Assembly (NCBI GenBank): GCA_036583965.1
Contig: JAZBQD010000027.1
Location: 29,829,001 to 29,893,000 of the forward strand
Source: Prunella strophiata
Taxonomy: Eukaryota; Chordata; Aves; Passeriformes; Prunellidae
Length of the DNA stretch: 64,000 nucleotides
Reading direction: 5' to 3'
Made by a program: the position numbers and the translations under genes. This document shows, piece by piece, positions 36,601 to 41,740 of the stretch. Under the pieces are notes generated by a model. That model worked only from the letters and a program-made list of their open reading frames with translations. It was not told where the DNA came from and did not search any database. Numbering within the stretch: position 1 is the stretch's first letter; each line of letters starts with the position of its first letter.

Positions 36601-38139
36601 CCAGCACATTTCTGCTGATTACTCGGTGATGGCATGGTATCAGCAAACGTTTCTGAATGCTTCTTTAAAGTGAGCTTTTTACTCTTCTTAGAGGGCCTTG
36701 TCTTCTTCTTTCCTTCATCCAAAAGGTGGGCTAAGTGAGCCTTCAAAGAACCACAATCTCAACAATCAGAATTCCTTCAAACCTACTGAATGGAGAACAG
36801 GGACAAAATATTAATAAAAAAAAGTAGGGGAAAGACAACAGAAGAGAAATGTAAAATAATGAACCCTACATGCCACATGCATAACCATTTTCATCTAAGG
36901 CTGTTTTCAAAATAAGAAAAAAAAAGATAATCTTTTCCTCGGAGAGGAAAAGTGGAATAACTGGATTGTGTTGCCTTGCTTACAGTTACCAGAAAAGTTA
37001 ACAGCAGAGTGAGAAATGCCTGAATCTGGCTAACTATGCCTCTAAACGTTTTACTGCTGTGTTATGATTCTGCCTTCAGTTAATATAACCTGATATACAA
37101 CAAAGAGAGGGGAACACATGTAGATGCATTGGAGAGCATATGCTGGAGATAACACAGTCATTTTCTTACTAAAACAAACCAAAACCAGAAATGTTGAAAA
37201 TGACCTGGGGTCATTTCAACAGCCAGGAAACTGACTAACACAACATATTCCTTTGGATTTTACTCAATCCTTTGCTTATTTCACCTTGGCCTTGAAGATC
37301 TGTTTACAGCCTTCCTCTCTGTGAACATGTCACACCCGTCCTGTTGAGAACTCGTGGCTCATGGCAGCTGGCTGGCCGGGCCTGCTTCCAGAAGAACTGG
37401 CAACTACAAGCTGGGAGCCAAGAGCAGATACAACACTTCACTTGGAAAATTTCCTTGTTCCTTGGATCACAGAATGGTTTGGGCTGGAAGGGACCTTAAA
37501 GATCATCTTAGATCATCTTCCAACCTCTTGCCATGGGCAGGGACACCTTGCACTATATCCCAGGTTGCTCCAAGCCCTGTCCAACCTGGCCTTGGACACT
37601 TCCAGGGATGAGGCACCCACAGCCCCTCTGAGGAGCCTGTGCCAGGGCCTCAGCACCCACACAGGGAACAATTCCTTTCCAAAATCCCATCTAACCCTGC
37701 CCTCTGCCAGTTTCAAGCCACTCCCCCTTGTCCTGCCACTCCAGACCCCTTTCCAAAGTCCCTCTCCAGCTCTCTTGGAGCCCCTGCAGGCCCTGCAAGG
37801 GGCTCTAAGTTCTCCCTGGAGCCTTCTCTTCTGCAGACTGGACACCCCCAGCTCTCCCAGCCTGTCCTAGAGCAGAGGAGCTCCAGCCTTCAAAGCAGCT
37901 CCGGGAGACTCCTAACGGTGGAACTCCACGCTCACCTTCCAGGCCCTGCGGGTGTCGTTCCCGGTGTCATTCCCGGCTCTCTCCCCGTGCCAGCCGGGGC
38001 CCTCAGGCGGAGCCGCGCGTGCCGTTGTCAGACCAACGGGGCGGGGGGAGCGGGCCCGGCCCAGCCTCACGCACCGCGCCCCCCGGTGGCCGCTGCCGGC
38101 AGCACCCCCCGCTTCTCGTCCCGGCCTGCCTTTCCTCAT
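9558..38139 (-). CDS. CCDC180: CCDC180, complete 38-exon gene model
   Basis: Long helical, coiled-coil-rich protein of unknown biochemical role. Mammalian CCDC180 is known mostly from testis and ciliated tissue, so an axonemal or flagellar role is an inference. The exons listed separately join in phase to 1,606 codons plus a stop, close to the roughly 1,700 residues of the mammalian protein. Rough layout: basic N-terminus 1-139, DUF4455-like helices 165-655, acidic variable linker 656-756, further coiled coil 757-1160, Lys/Arg-rich linker 1206-1275, DUF4456-like block 1275-1490, conserved tail 1517-1606. Family-typical stretches include EFYGEKNPY, LLSYQRQADDYYN, LGHPNNS and TTLGHLAVVDAR. The first exon lies in CpG-rich DNA. 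No AATAAA or common variant is visible in the 500 bases after the stop. Identification is from memory of the family, without a search. Exons 1-3 and 27 are the weak points. Confidence 0.85.
11393..11531 (-). CDS. CCDC180: CCDC180 exon 37
   Basis: 139 bases, acceptor TTTTTTTATAG and donor TACAAG/GTGGGT. Encodes SWPGIPETTLPDT...RQAAYK. TASVSTAKTTLGHLAVVDAR is strongly conserved in the family. Confidence 0.92.
12078..12183 (-). CDS. CCDC180: CCDC180 exon 36
   Basis: 106 bases, acceptor ATTACCTCCCAG and donor GGAG/GTAGTA. Encodes TEIPTEKMPTLMG...LVKRGR. A short linker that joins DUF4456 to the conserved tail through the RSWPGIP junction. Confidence 0.87.
12425..12536 (-). CDS. CCDC180: CCDC180 exon 35 (DUF4456-like)
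   Basis: 112 bases, acceptor GTTGCAACAG and donor TAGAAG/GTAAGA. Encodes DCAAECAQSFFSA...DDVKVE. EKLLLELDE..T.DDV matches the end of the domain. Confidence 0.9.
13555..13692 (-). CDS. CCDC180: CCDC180 exon 34 (DUF4456-like)
   Basis: 46 codons, phase 0 to phase 0, acceptor TTTGCTTAAAG and donor CTGCAG/GTAATT. Encodes TVHWRKLHYSLGHP...NTKMLQ. The LGHPNNS...L..LCQEE..RQ pattern is diagnostic. Confidence 0.9.
14489..14649 (-). CDS. CCDC180: CCDC180 exon 33 (DUF4456-like)
   Basis: 161 bases, acceptor TTTTCCAAAAAG and donor GTGAAG/GTTTGT. Encodes EFRDQLKCFEEEL...LKDWEDVK. EFRDQL..FEE is typical of the family. Confidence 0.9.
15006..15147 (-). CDS. CCDC180: CCDC180 exon 32 (DUF4456-like)
   Basis: 142 bases, acceptor CCCTTCTGCAG and donor TTAGAG/GTAAAT. 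Encodes EFYGEKNPYIGML...YYNFCLR. Contains the LLSYQRQADDYYN signature, among the most recognisable parts of the protein. Confidence 0.92.
15343..15409 (-). CDS. CCDC180: CCDC180 exon 31 (start of DUF4456-like region)
   Basis: 67 bases, acceptor TTTGGTTTTCAG and donor GGTGAG/GTAAGG. Encodes TFKGIIMNILWNGNNTLLCLGE. The LWNGNNTLL segment leading into EFYGEK is characteristic of CCDC180. Confidence 0.9.
16215..16280 (+). repeat. GATA/GACA/CATA tetranucleotide microsatellite
   Basis: GATAGATAGACAGATAGGTA followed by CAGA, then CATACATACATACATA units, about 30 bases from CCDC180 exon 30. Confidence 0.9.
16311..16382 (-). CDS. CCDC180: CCDC180 exon 30
   Basis: 72 bases, acceptor TTCCTTTCCAG and donor TCTGA/GTAAGT. 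Encodes EKGRKSLTKDERFQLFGKT. The last part of the basic linker before DUF4456. Confidence 0.82.
16524..16933 (+). mobile_element. Solo LTR, ERVL-like
   Basis: 410 bases starting TGGTTCTGGCCAGGACAGGG and ending AAACCATGACA, with the avian-LTR-like CTAGTAAATTGTTCTTATCT near the 3' part. TG...CA ends are present. I could not find a matching target duplication. It lies in the intron between exons 29 and 30. Confidence 0.6.
17382..17463 (-). CDS. CCDC180: CCDC180 exon 29
   Basis: 82 bases, acceptor TTCTTCCCCCAG and donor AAAAAG/GTGAGA. Encodes VKKKASDAHSQKS...DETKRKK, a highly basic, probably disordered segment. An A8 run at its 3' end is a possible site of replication or sequencing slippage. Confidence 0.8.
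18264..18316 (-). CDS. CCDC180: CCDC180 exon 28
   Basis: 53 bases, acceptor TTTCTTTTCAG and donor AATCCAG/GTGTGC. Encodes FDPSRKYRDVNRGKKNP. This fixes the frame of exon 27 and starts the Lys/Arg-rich linker. Confidence 0.83.
18915..19048 (-). CDS. CCDC180: CCDC180 exon 27 (acceptor uncertain)
   Basis: Encodes RASEMRSKRMVMGLDPDKFP...FIENLA; the GLDPDKFPLL core looks conserved. Donor is GCTGG/GTAAGT. With acceptor TGCTGTTTCAAAAG the exon is 134 bases and joins both neighbours in frame. A stronger acceptor (TTTTTTTTCTCATTTCAG) lies 103 bases upstream, at 19151. From there the frame is open through EAVTTPDTG... but ends at a TGA before the conserved core. Either the weak site is used, or this copy (or the assembly) carries a one-base frameshift. 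Confidence 0.6.
19093..19141 (-). repeat. 36-bp tandem duplication beside exon 27
   Basis: GTGTCAGGAGTGG recurs at 19093 and 19129 (plus strand), 36 bases apart. Read on the minus strand in the frame entering from exon 26, it gives twelve-residue repeats TPDTGTLQEEL and TPDTDGRLQDF. A period divisible by three with conservative amino-acid changes suggests coding history. Confidence 0.8.
19863..19976 (-). CDS. CCDC180: CCDC180 exon 26
   Basis: 38 codons, phase 0 to phase 0, acceptor ATCTTTCAG and donor GCCACT/GTGAGA. Encodes ALTSEELYAFAREVL...KIPRAT. Helical, and fits the family pattern before the basic linker. Confidence 0.87.
20180..20736 (-). mobile_element. Solo LTR, passerine ERVL type
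   Basis: 557 bases. On the minus strand it starts TGTCCTGGATTCAGCTGG and ends GTTTAAAACCACAACA, with the familiar block AACAAGTGATGCACAATACC on plus. Strong match to a very common songbird LTR. Sits between exons 25 and 26. No perfect target duplication seen. Confidence 0.85.
20852..20974 (-). CDS. CCDC180: CCDC180 exon 25
   Basis: 41 codons, phase 0 to phase 0, acceptor TTCCGCTCTAG and donor AAATG/GTATTT. Encodes VANSNLQSVTLKSYL...TSNQHEM. An LTR lies in the next intron 116 bases downstream of this donor in transcript order. Confidence 0.82.
21386..21502 (-). CDS. CCDC180: CCDC180 exon 24
   Basis: 39 codons, phase 0 to phase 0, acceptor GATGTTCTTAAAG and donor TTAGAG/GTACAA. Encodes ATGLFKQSEKKFAS...RQQIKLE, a basic helix. 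Confidence 0.87.
21713..21857 (-). CDS. CCDC180: CCDC180 exon 23
   Basis: 145 bases, acceptor TTTGCTTTCAG and donor GAGCAG/GTATGC. Encodes LFSDCGDFASEEVK...IKSSCLEQ. The GDFASEEVKFFNECL segment looks well constrained. Confidence 0.88.
22116..22262 (-). CDS. CCDC180: CCDC180 exon 22
   Basis: 147 bases, acceptor ATTTGCTGTTAG and donor TTGCAG/GTATGT. Encodes SASSSNNLESEFHNHL...VSFLKSC, coiled coil with a Ser/Asn-rich start. Confidence 0.87.
22787..22967 (-). CDS. CCDC180: CCDC180 exon 21
   Basis: 181 bases, acceptor CCTTTCTTCTCAG and donor GAGCA/GTAAGT. Encodes ELSLHKEHLECHC...LLHAPVTE, a long heptad-rich coiled coil. Confidence 0.87.
24047..24222 (-). CDS. CCDC180: CCDC180 exon 20
   Basis: 176 bases, acceptor TTTCAATCATAG and donor GAGCTG/GTATTG. 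Encodes LCLCFFEHLEEWFAQSL...TNIYNARA. Helical, Gln/Glu/Lys-rich second half. Confidence 0.86.
24240..24330 (+). repeat. AT-rich imperfect tandem repeat
   Basis: Repeated AGTAAATAATAA / GAGTAAATAGTAAAT units followed by a short palindrome-like ATATTCAATTTATTGAATAT. Confidence 0.8.
24819..25030 (-). CDS. CCDC180: CCDC180 exon 19
   Basis: 212 bases, phase 0 to phase 2, acceptor CAATTTCCCAG and donor AGAAG/GTGAGC. Encodes SVSKSSEAESAEI...EAMFVKLKR: acidic Ser-rich linker, then the start of the second helical block (YLTKYEKEESLPMYL). Confidence 0.85.
25170..25285 (+). repeat. (ATATATTT)n microsatellite
   Basis: 8-bp unit ATATATTT repeated about eight times, then degenerate TATA/TTTA sequence to about 25285. 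Lies in the intron between exons 18 and 19. Confidence 0.92.
25667..25905 (-). CDS. CCDC180: CCDC180 exon 18, 5' part CR1-derived
   Basis: 239 bases, entering in phase 1 and leaving in phase 0, acceptor ATTGCCCCCAG and donor ACACAG/GTAAGT. Encodes GLESRTSQSG... then a very acidic stretch with EEEEEKDEES. Bases 25826-25905, including the acceptor, read as antisense CR1 on the opposite strand, so about the first 26 codons come from the transposon. This is the disordered linker between the two helical halves, where the protein can tolerate such change. Confidence 0.75.
25826..26385 (+). mobile_element. CR1 LINE fragment overlapping exon 18
   Basis: Plus-strand CR1: AGAGAGGTGATCATCC, ctctgctcc, gcaattttggatgccacaat, AAGGGTCTGGAGGGGAA, GGTTCTTCCCCAGAGGGATG, and the 3' end CCTTCCAACTCAGGATACTC. 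CR1 similarity starts inside CCDC180 exon 18, about 80 bases before its acceptor on the plus-strand scale, so the element supplies the acceptor and the beginning of that exon in antisense. Confidence 0.85.
26533..26596 (-). CDS. CCDC180: CCDC180 exon 17
   Basis: 64 bases, phase 0 to phase 1, acceptor GTTTTGCTTTTAG and donor AAACAG/GTATTT. Encodes NLQGTTDSTVQDQDNTSTVQT, a Ser/Thr/Gln/Asp-rich disordered linker. Supported by good splice sites and by phase rather than by conserved sequence. Confidence 0.7.
27032..27176 (-). CDS. CCDC180: CCDC180 exon 16 (end of DUF4455-like region)
   Basis: 145 bases, acceptor GTCTCCTAAACAG and donor AAACAG/GTAAAA. Encodes DLKFDRNETFKQ...SVKEIFKQ. The FSVKEIF end marks the last well-conserved helix before the variable linker. 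Confidence 0.87.
28401..28516 (-). CDS. CCDC180: CCDC180 exon 15
   Basis: 116 bases, phase 0 to phase 2, acceptor GTGGCCTTAG and donor ACTAG/GTACG. Encodes VMKNNLDTILGKM...LSSLDQIRT with a strongly acidic EEELEEYLED stretch. Confidence 0.87.
29033..29206 (-). CDS. CCDC180: CCDC180 exon 14
   Basis: 58 codons, phase 0 to phase 0, acceptor TGTTTTTCTTTAG and donor ATACAG/GTAAAC. Encodes SDFKEMAKWHEQNC...RLEQDNIIQ. The LWDVHLLKLSQQE segment fits the DUF4455 pattern. Confidence 0.88.
29498..29585 (-). mobile_element. Short old CR1 3' end
   Basis: AGAATCACAAAATGTCAGAT followed by TGGAAGACATTTGGGAGATC resembles the reversed CR1 terminus. Highly diverged, inside the intron between exons 13 and 14. 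Confidence 0.5.
29830..29949 (-). CDS. CCDC180: CCDC180 exon 13
   Basis: 40 codons, phase 0 to phase 0, acceptor TCTTTTCATTTAG and donor ATGGAT/GTACGT. Encodes MTLLEKNLSTVADV...KELEHMD, a coiled-coil heptad pattern. Confidence 0.87.
30415..30503 (-). CDS. CCDC180: CCDC180 exon 12
   Basis: 89 bases, acceptor ATATCATTCAG and donor TGCAAG/GTGAGT. Encodes DTHNAECMEKMRVQYE...KVQTCK, with three Cys in a short helical segment. Confidence 0.87.
31191..31270 (-). CDS. CCDC180: CCDC180 exon 11
   Basis: 80 bases with acceptor ACTTTGATAG and donor AGTATAG/GTAAGT. Encodes TLLPPTHTKSDL...LNKSI, with the aromatic NEWYKTLENL helix. In phase with exons 10 and 12. Confidence 0.87.
31970..32089 (-). CDS. CCDC180: CCDC180 exon 10
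   Basis: 120 bases between CATCCTACAG and CATTGG/GTATGG. Phases match both neighbours. Encodes EFMASEEIQSPPTVK...EERLRVLQHI, with the basic-acidic pattern of a coiled coil after a Pro-Pro break. Confidence 0.87.
32267..32430 (-). CDS. CCDC180: CCDC180 exon 9
   Basis: 164 bases, phase 0 to phase 2, acceptor TTTTTTAATACAG and donor TTTCAG/GTCAGA. Encodes SINRALLGNERATAKLL...QKNCVAESF, a long charged helix with a conserved Asn-Arg-Ala-Leu-Leu start. Confidence 0.88.
32673..32768 (-). CDS. CCDC180: CCDC180 exon 8
   Basis: 32 codons, phase 0 to phase 0, between CTTTTTTTGCACAG and CCATG/GTAAAT. Encodes IADVLTKYTVKLEE...DVHKLINDKAM. The DVHKLI motif fits the family. Confidence 0.88.
33833..33943 (-). 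CDS. CCDC180: CCDC180 exon 7
   Basis: 37 codons, phase 0 to phase 0, acceptor TATTGCAG and donor AAA/GTGAGC. Encodes GLEELWNMIHEES...EIERSRAVK, a helix with a conserved Trp and a basic end. Confidence 0.88.
34103..34231 (-). CDS. CCDC180: CCDC180 exon 6
   Basis: 43 codons, phase 0 at both ends, from TACTGTTTTAG to TTTGAA/GTAAGG. Encodes EMEASVLSLQEFL...LEGFSFE. Amphipathic helix ending in the family-like LEGFSFE. Confidence 0.88.
34320..34447 (-). CDS. CCDC180: CCDC180 exon 5 (start of DUF4455-like region)
   Basis: 128 bases between TTCCTTGGCAG and GGCAGG/GTAAGG. Encodes PEERGLAAVPG...WKDLAERRQEHHDGA...ELDCIGR. The LAERR...AVTQM..EL pattern is typical of the family at this position. Confidence 0.85.
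34870..35567 (+). mobile_element. Possible LTR
   Basis: Starts TGTCAGGCCATTTCTGAG and ends GGTTTACCTTCAAACCAGCA plus CA. Has a TATATAA box near 35308 and a TTAATTTCTCCTGCTGG end common in bird LTRs. Borders are approximate and no target duplication was found. Lies between exons 4 and 5. Confidence 0.4.
35661..35737 (-). CDS. CCDC180: CCDC180 exon 4
   Basis: 77 bases, entering in phase 2 and leaving in phase 1, between TTTCTGTTTCAG and GTAGTTG/GTAAAA. Encodes QSTTFAWGN...EEVRGLPDVV. The GLPD segment leads into VPEERG of the next exon and resembles the conserved start of mammalian CCDC180. Confidence 0.75.
36003..36028 (-). CDS. CCDC180: CCDC180 candidate exon 3, 26-nt microexon
   Basis: 26 bases bounded by ATTCATAG and donor TCT/GTAAGTC, encoding VFLPFRAV plus two bases. 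It enters in phase 0 and leaves in phase 2, which is exactly the shift needed between exons 2 and 4. The donor is strong. The acceptor lacks a long pyrimidine tract. A better-looking acceptor inside (TTTTTTTACCTTTTAG) would leave a 9-base exon in the wrong phase. Confidence 0.35.
36555..36740 (-). CDS. CCDC180: CCDC180 candidate exon 2
   Basis: 62 codons open in phase 0 (AHLAHLLDEGKKK...NATVRQ) between acceptor GGTTCTTTGAAG and donor CAGACAG/GTAGGG. Very basic, with a KKKTRPSKKSKKLTLKK run that could be a nuclear-localisation-like or microtubule-binding patch. Its phase 0 end does not fit the phase 2 start of the exon at 35661-35737, so a further exon is needed between them. Confidence 0.5.
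37462..37880 (-). mobile_element. CR1 LINE fragment in intron 1
   Basis: Starts ATCACAGAATGGTTTGGGCT and continues through CCATGGGCAGGGACACCTTG and CTTCTCTTCTGCAGACTGG. Well-preserved reversed CR1 3' half. It ends about 55 bases from the exon 1 donor. Confidence 0.92.
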
Positions 38140-38330
38140 CCCTGCCGCCTCTCCTCATCCCGGCCTGCCTCTCCTCATCCCGGCCTGCCTCTCCTCATCC
38201 CTGCCCGCACCCCCGGGACCGCGGATCACAGCCCCGGTTTGTGCTGGTCTCTGCACGAGGCAGGCCAGCCTTCCCCCGTCCGCACCTTCCAGCTCGGGAA
38301 TGAGAACACACCTGCGCTTGGGGGAAGAAA
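37900..38330 (-). promoter_or_regulatory. CpG-rich start region of CCDC180
   Basis: High GC and CpG over the candidate first exon and just upstream. Includes a 20-bp tandem repeat (about four copies of CTCCTCATCCCGGCCTGCCT, about 38130-38205) that puts minus-strand ATGs at 38139, 38158, 38178 and 38198. The ATG at 38178 is in frame with 38139 but stops after seven codons. The upstream ATGs could act as short upstream open frames if transcription starts beyond them. Confidence 0.45.
37936..38139 (-). CDS. CCDC180: CCDC180 candidate exon 1 (start codon)
   Basis: Starts at an ATG at 38137-38139 and runs 68 codons (MRKGRPGRE...NDTRRAWK) to a strong donor, GGAAG/GTGAGCG, in phase 0. This matches the phase 0 acceptor of the next exon. 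It sits in a CpG-rich stretch, as expected of a first exon. The translation is Arg/Gly/Ala-rich with no motif I recognise. The start is uncertain because 20-bp tandem repeats just upstream carry three more ATGs. Part or all of it could be 5' UTR. Confidence 0.4.
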
Positions 38331-38558
38331 TCTCTAAGGCCCCCCCACGCGTGGTCTCTCAATGCCTAAGCTGTTGCCATTCCTGAAGCTAGACTAACGC
38401 CTTTTTTTTTTGCTTTGCAGCTAAGAAATGCCATTGTTCTGGTCTGCAAATAAAAGCGCAGAAATTGGGGGGAAAAAATATTTTCTCTGGTTTATTTTCA
38501 GCCGGTTTCTTTCTTAAACTGCTTGCAAGACAGCAGAGCTCTGCGGTGTCACACCCCG

Positions 38559-38640
38559 CAGGTGTGAATTGCCGGCCGAGTGAGCCCTCAGGTGTGAATT
38601 GCCGGCCGAGTGAGCCCGCAGGTGCGAGCTGCCGGCCGCG
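38559..38640 (+). repeat. 30-bp tandem repeat, about 2.7 copies
   Basis: Copies start at 38559, 38589 and 38619 (CAGGTGTGAATTGCCGGCCG core). It lies at the GC-rich end of the inverted-repeat left arm. The right arm holds only one recognisable copy. Confidence 0.85.
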
Positions 38641-39595
38641 GTCCCTCGGGGACACTTCCAGGCCATCCCTGGGGCTCTGGGTGATCCAGCCCCGCAGGAG
38701 CAGCCGGGCTGGGCGCTCCGAGCGCTCTCTCTGCGGTACAAGGGGGACACCGGGCGGTCGCTGCCGGCACTCGCCGGGCAATGCCGCGCCCGGGATTTCC
38801 CGTCCTGTGACCGAAGGATGGGAAAAGCACTGATCTTCCACTTACCTCCTTTGGAGAAGTACTTCACGCAGAAGAATTATTATATCGTGTAGCGCTCTTG
38901 TTAAGAATTTTTAAAACAATTCCATTTTACAGCCGCATAAACAGAGCAGGTATTAGAGACCATATTCAAAGTAGTCCCACAACATTTCTGTGAAATAATT
39001 AGGACCAGAACCTAGTTTGGGCTACAGGTGACTCACTCTTCCTGTATGTTATACTCTGCTGAATTGTCAGGAATGGAATAATCTCCACCGTTGTTGATGC
39101 AGTGTAGCAAAGAACCATCCCCTGATGGCAGCACGTTTGCAGTGCAGAGCTGAGAATGCCCAGGATGAGAACCTGTGAGGTCTGGGCTGAAATCCGTGGC
39201 CAGGGAAGGACAGCAGCAGTGAGCCAGCCCTTGCCTTTGCAGGGCACTGCAGGGGCTGCAATGGCAAAGGCAGTTTCCATTGCTGCAGCACTTGGGAGTG
39301 AGTGCCAGCTGGGAATTCTGACTGGTGGGCTTTCATCCTTGCCATGAGAGCTGCTTTGAAATTTTTTTCCCCCTGTGTTCATCACACTGGCTTTTGTAAA
39401 CATTTGTCTATATATTGACTTTCATATGCAGGAGCACTTAAGAGTCTGGCTGTGATTAAGACCCTAAATTTTTGGAGAGCAAACTTTCAGGTTTTTTAGG
39501 AAGTAGTGGATAGGATGCCCTGGAGACTGCCCTCAAGGGATAATGGAGATGACCAGAGCTGGTACCCATTTAAAACCATTTTACTTTGAGAACAA
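38619..39595 (+). repeat. Inverted repeat, left arm
   Basis: This ~980-bp segment recurs as its reverse complement at about 45618-46609. Long stretches match with scattered single-base differences (about 96% by eye). The arm joins a CpG-rich part (38.62-38.85 kb) to an AT-richer part. On the minus strand it carries a clean splice donor, CAAAGGAG/GTAAGTGG, near 38846. Open frames inside (for example 38999-39403) appear in both arms without a recognisable protein, so I do not call them genes. Confidence 0.85.
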
Positions 39596-39677
39596 AAACT
39601 CATAATTCCCATTTGTAAGAAGTCAGACAAGGAATGCAGAAAGCCAGCTTGGCAGAGTAAGGATCTCCTTGTTCAAA

Positions 39678-39795
39678 GTGCAAGAAGGTAATATGCAGAC
39701 AACATACATAATGCAAAAGGTTTTTGATAGGAAGTTAAAGTAAGAAAGTTATTGAAAATTAATATATGTGATGCAAGAAGGTAATATGCAGACAA
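39678..39795 (+). repeat. 24-bp direct duplication
   Basis: TGCAAGAAGGTAATATGCAG plus ACAA occurs at about 39679-39702 and again at 39772-39795, in otherwise unremarkable AT-rich DNA inside the inverted-repeat spacer. Confidence 0.8.
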
Positions 39796-40906
39796 TACAC
39801 TGCAAGACACATCATTGGAAAAGTATAGAGACAATACATGGTGCGTGAGGATGGATCAGTATAGGCAAGGCTCAGTTGAAGCTTAATTCAGAAAGGCATG
39901 CAAAAAATAATAACAAAGACACCTACATGGGAAAAGGAAGATGAAAAGAGACTCACCAGACCTCTATTCCCCCCCACCTCCATAAACCAGGACTAGTGAC
40001 AACAGACAAGGGGAAGGCTGAGGTTCTCAACAATTACTGGTCTCAATTTTTACTCCTAGTCACTATTCCCACATCTCTCAGGTTATTGGACTGGTGGACT
40101 GAATTCCAAGGCATTGTAGCAGAAGGTCAGGTTTAAGACCACCTGAGGAGCCTGAGCATGCACAAGGCCATGGGACCCACACAAATAGATGTCAGGAACT
40201 GTCGTTAATGACACAGATAAAGTTACTTGCTATATCAGCAAGCTCTGAAATGTAATCTTGCTGTAGAAAGTCCCACACCTTTTCACAAGTTCTGTTCCTA
40301 GCAGTGCTGACTCCATCCTCCTTCTTCACCACAGCACTGCTAACTGAATTCTGTCTCCTCCTAGCTTCTTGGTCCCTCCTTTTATATTACTCAATGTCAT
40401 AAGATGTACCTGTGTCCTATTAAGGGCACACCTGTTCCACATCTTAGTAACCAGACCAGCTGCAACTCTTTAGGGGGTGAAATTACCTTCAGTACTACCT
40501 CCCACAAGGAACCTGAGAGAACTGGCAGCTGTAGCTGCTGAGGTGCTACCTCCATCATATTTGAGAAATCAAGGCAGCCAGCTGAAGTCTCCAGGGACTG
40601 TGTTGTACTAGCACAGAAGCCATTTGACTGCAATACTCTTGCTCTCTTGTAAATCTCAAAGCTCTGAGTAAATTTCTGCAGAGGATGTCCAATGCAGTTT
40701 CAAAAATGGAATCTTTATAATTGGTTTTCATATTGATCTTGGATATTTTCATTTTTTGCACTCCTATATTTTCTAGACATTTGTAGTGACTGAAAAGAAA
40801 ACTGAAATGAGGTACTATGCTTTTTCCAGTGGTATAAATGTATGGCCAAAACCAATATTTTTTAAAGACAAATATATTTTTCTATGTCTAAGTACATGTG
40901 CATAGC

Positions 40907-41080
40907 TGTGTTGGGTTTCTCTGTTCAGGTTTTGGCAATGGGGGAGTCACGGGGCTGGCCAGTGAGAATAGCCCAGGTGCTGTCCTGTCCCACCTGCTTC
41001 CAGCTGGCTCCACTTCAGGATGTCCTCCAGCAGAGAGAAGAGGCTGGGACAGCAGCCTTTAGAAATACAACTTTTGTGGT
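40907..41080 (+). mobile_element. LTR fragment
   Basis: TGTGTTGGGTTTCTCTGTTC, TTTTGGCAATGGGGGAGTCA and the following Cys/Pro-type block match the 5' part of a common passerine ERVL LTR. It breaks off into the T/G-rich tract that follows. Confidence 0.6.
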
Positions 41081-41088
41081 TTTTTTTT

Positions 41089-41120
<32 letters not shown>

Positions 41121-41360
41121 TTAATAAAAACTTTCAACCTGATTTTGGGGTTTTTTTGGTTAGGGTGGGTTTTTTTTTTTGTTATGGTTTTTTTTTTGGG
41201 GGGGTTTTTTGTTTGTTTGTTTTGTTGTTTGTTTGGTTTTGGTTTGGTTTGGGTTTTTTTGGTTTTTTTGTTTGTTTGTCTGTTTGTTTGGGGTTTTTTG
41301 GTTGGGTTTTGGGTTTTGTGTGTGTGTGTTTGTTTTGGTTTGGTTTGGTTTTGTTATGGC
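41081..41360 (+). repeat. T/G-rich low-complexity tract
   Basis: About 280 bases with almost no C or A on this strand: long T runs (about 41091-41117), then TTTGTTTG, GGTTTGGTTTGG and GTGTGTGT. The open frames through it (Phe/Gly/Leu/Val/Cys-rich) are artefacts. Confidence 0.93.
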
Positions 41361-41499
41361 TTTGTAGAGTTCTTTAAGCAACATTGATTTGAAAACTGAA
41401 CAGTCCTCCACTATATTCTCCTGGATTCACCTGTGACTCTTTCTAGGCATCTCCCTGATCCTTTTTCAGTGAGTCCCACATCATTCTCCTGAAGGAGCT

Positions 41500-41740
41500 G
41501 TCTGCTCATGGTTTGGATGGGTGCCCTGTTTGCTGGGTGATAAACTGGGTGATGGCCAGGCCCACAGAGAGGTGGAAAATGGAGTTCATCCAGCTGGTCC
41601 CCAAGGCTCAGATTAGGTTTAATCCTGTTTAATATCTTTATCAGTGATCTGGACAAGGGGATGGAGTGCACTCTCAGTAAGTTCATCAGTTCAATGATGC
41701 CAAGTTGTGTGGGAGTGTTTTTCTCTTCCAGAGGGCAGCA
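41500..41740 (+). mobile_element. CR1 LINE internal fragment
   Basis: GATGGCCAGGCCCACAGAGA, then TAATATCTTTATCAGTGATC and TGGACAAGGGGATGGAGTGC, the standard CR1 reverse-transcriptase-region block, in plus orientation. Confidence 0.88.

Noticed and set aside
37361..37870. 169-codon open frame
   Set aside because: It translates CR1 3' end sequence in antisense.
38389..39403. Open frames of 150 and 134 codons in the inverted-repeat arm
   Set aside because: The right-arm copy of this sequence offers different frames rather than one shared protein, there is no family resemblance, and part of the 150-codon frame comes from the 30-bp tandem repeat.
41156..41411. Phe/Gly-rich or Lys/Asn/Gln-rich open frames
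   Set aside because: T/G-only low-complexity tract.
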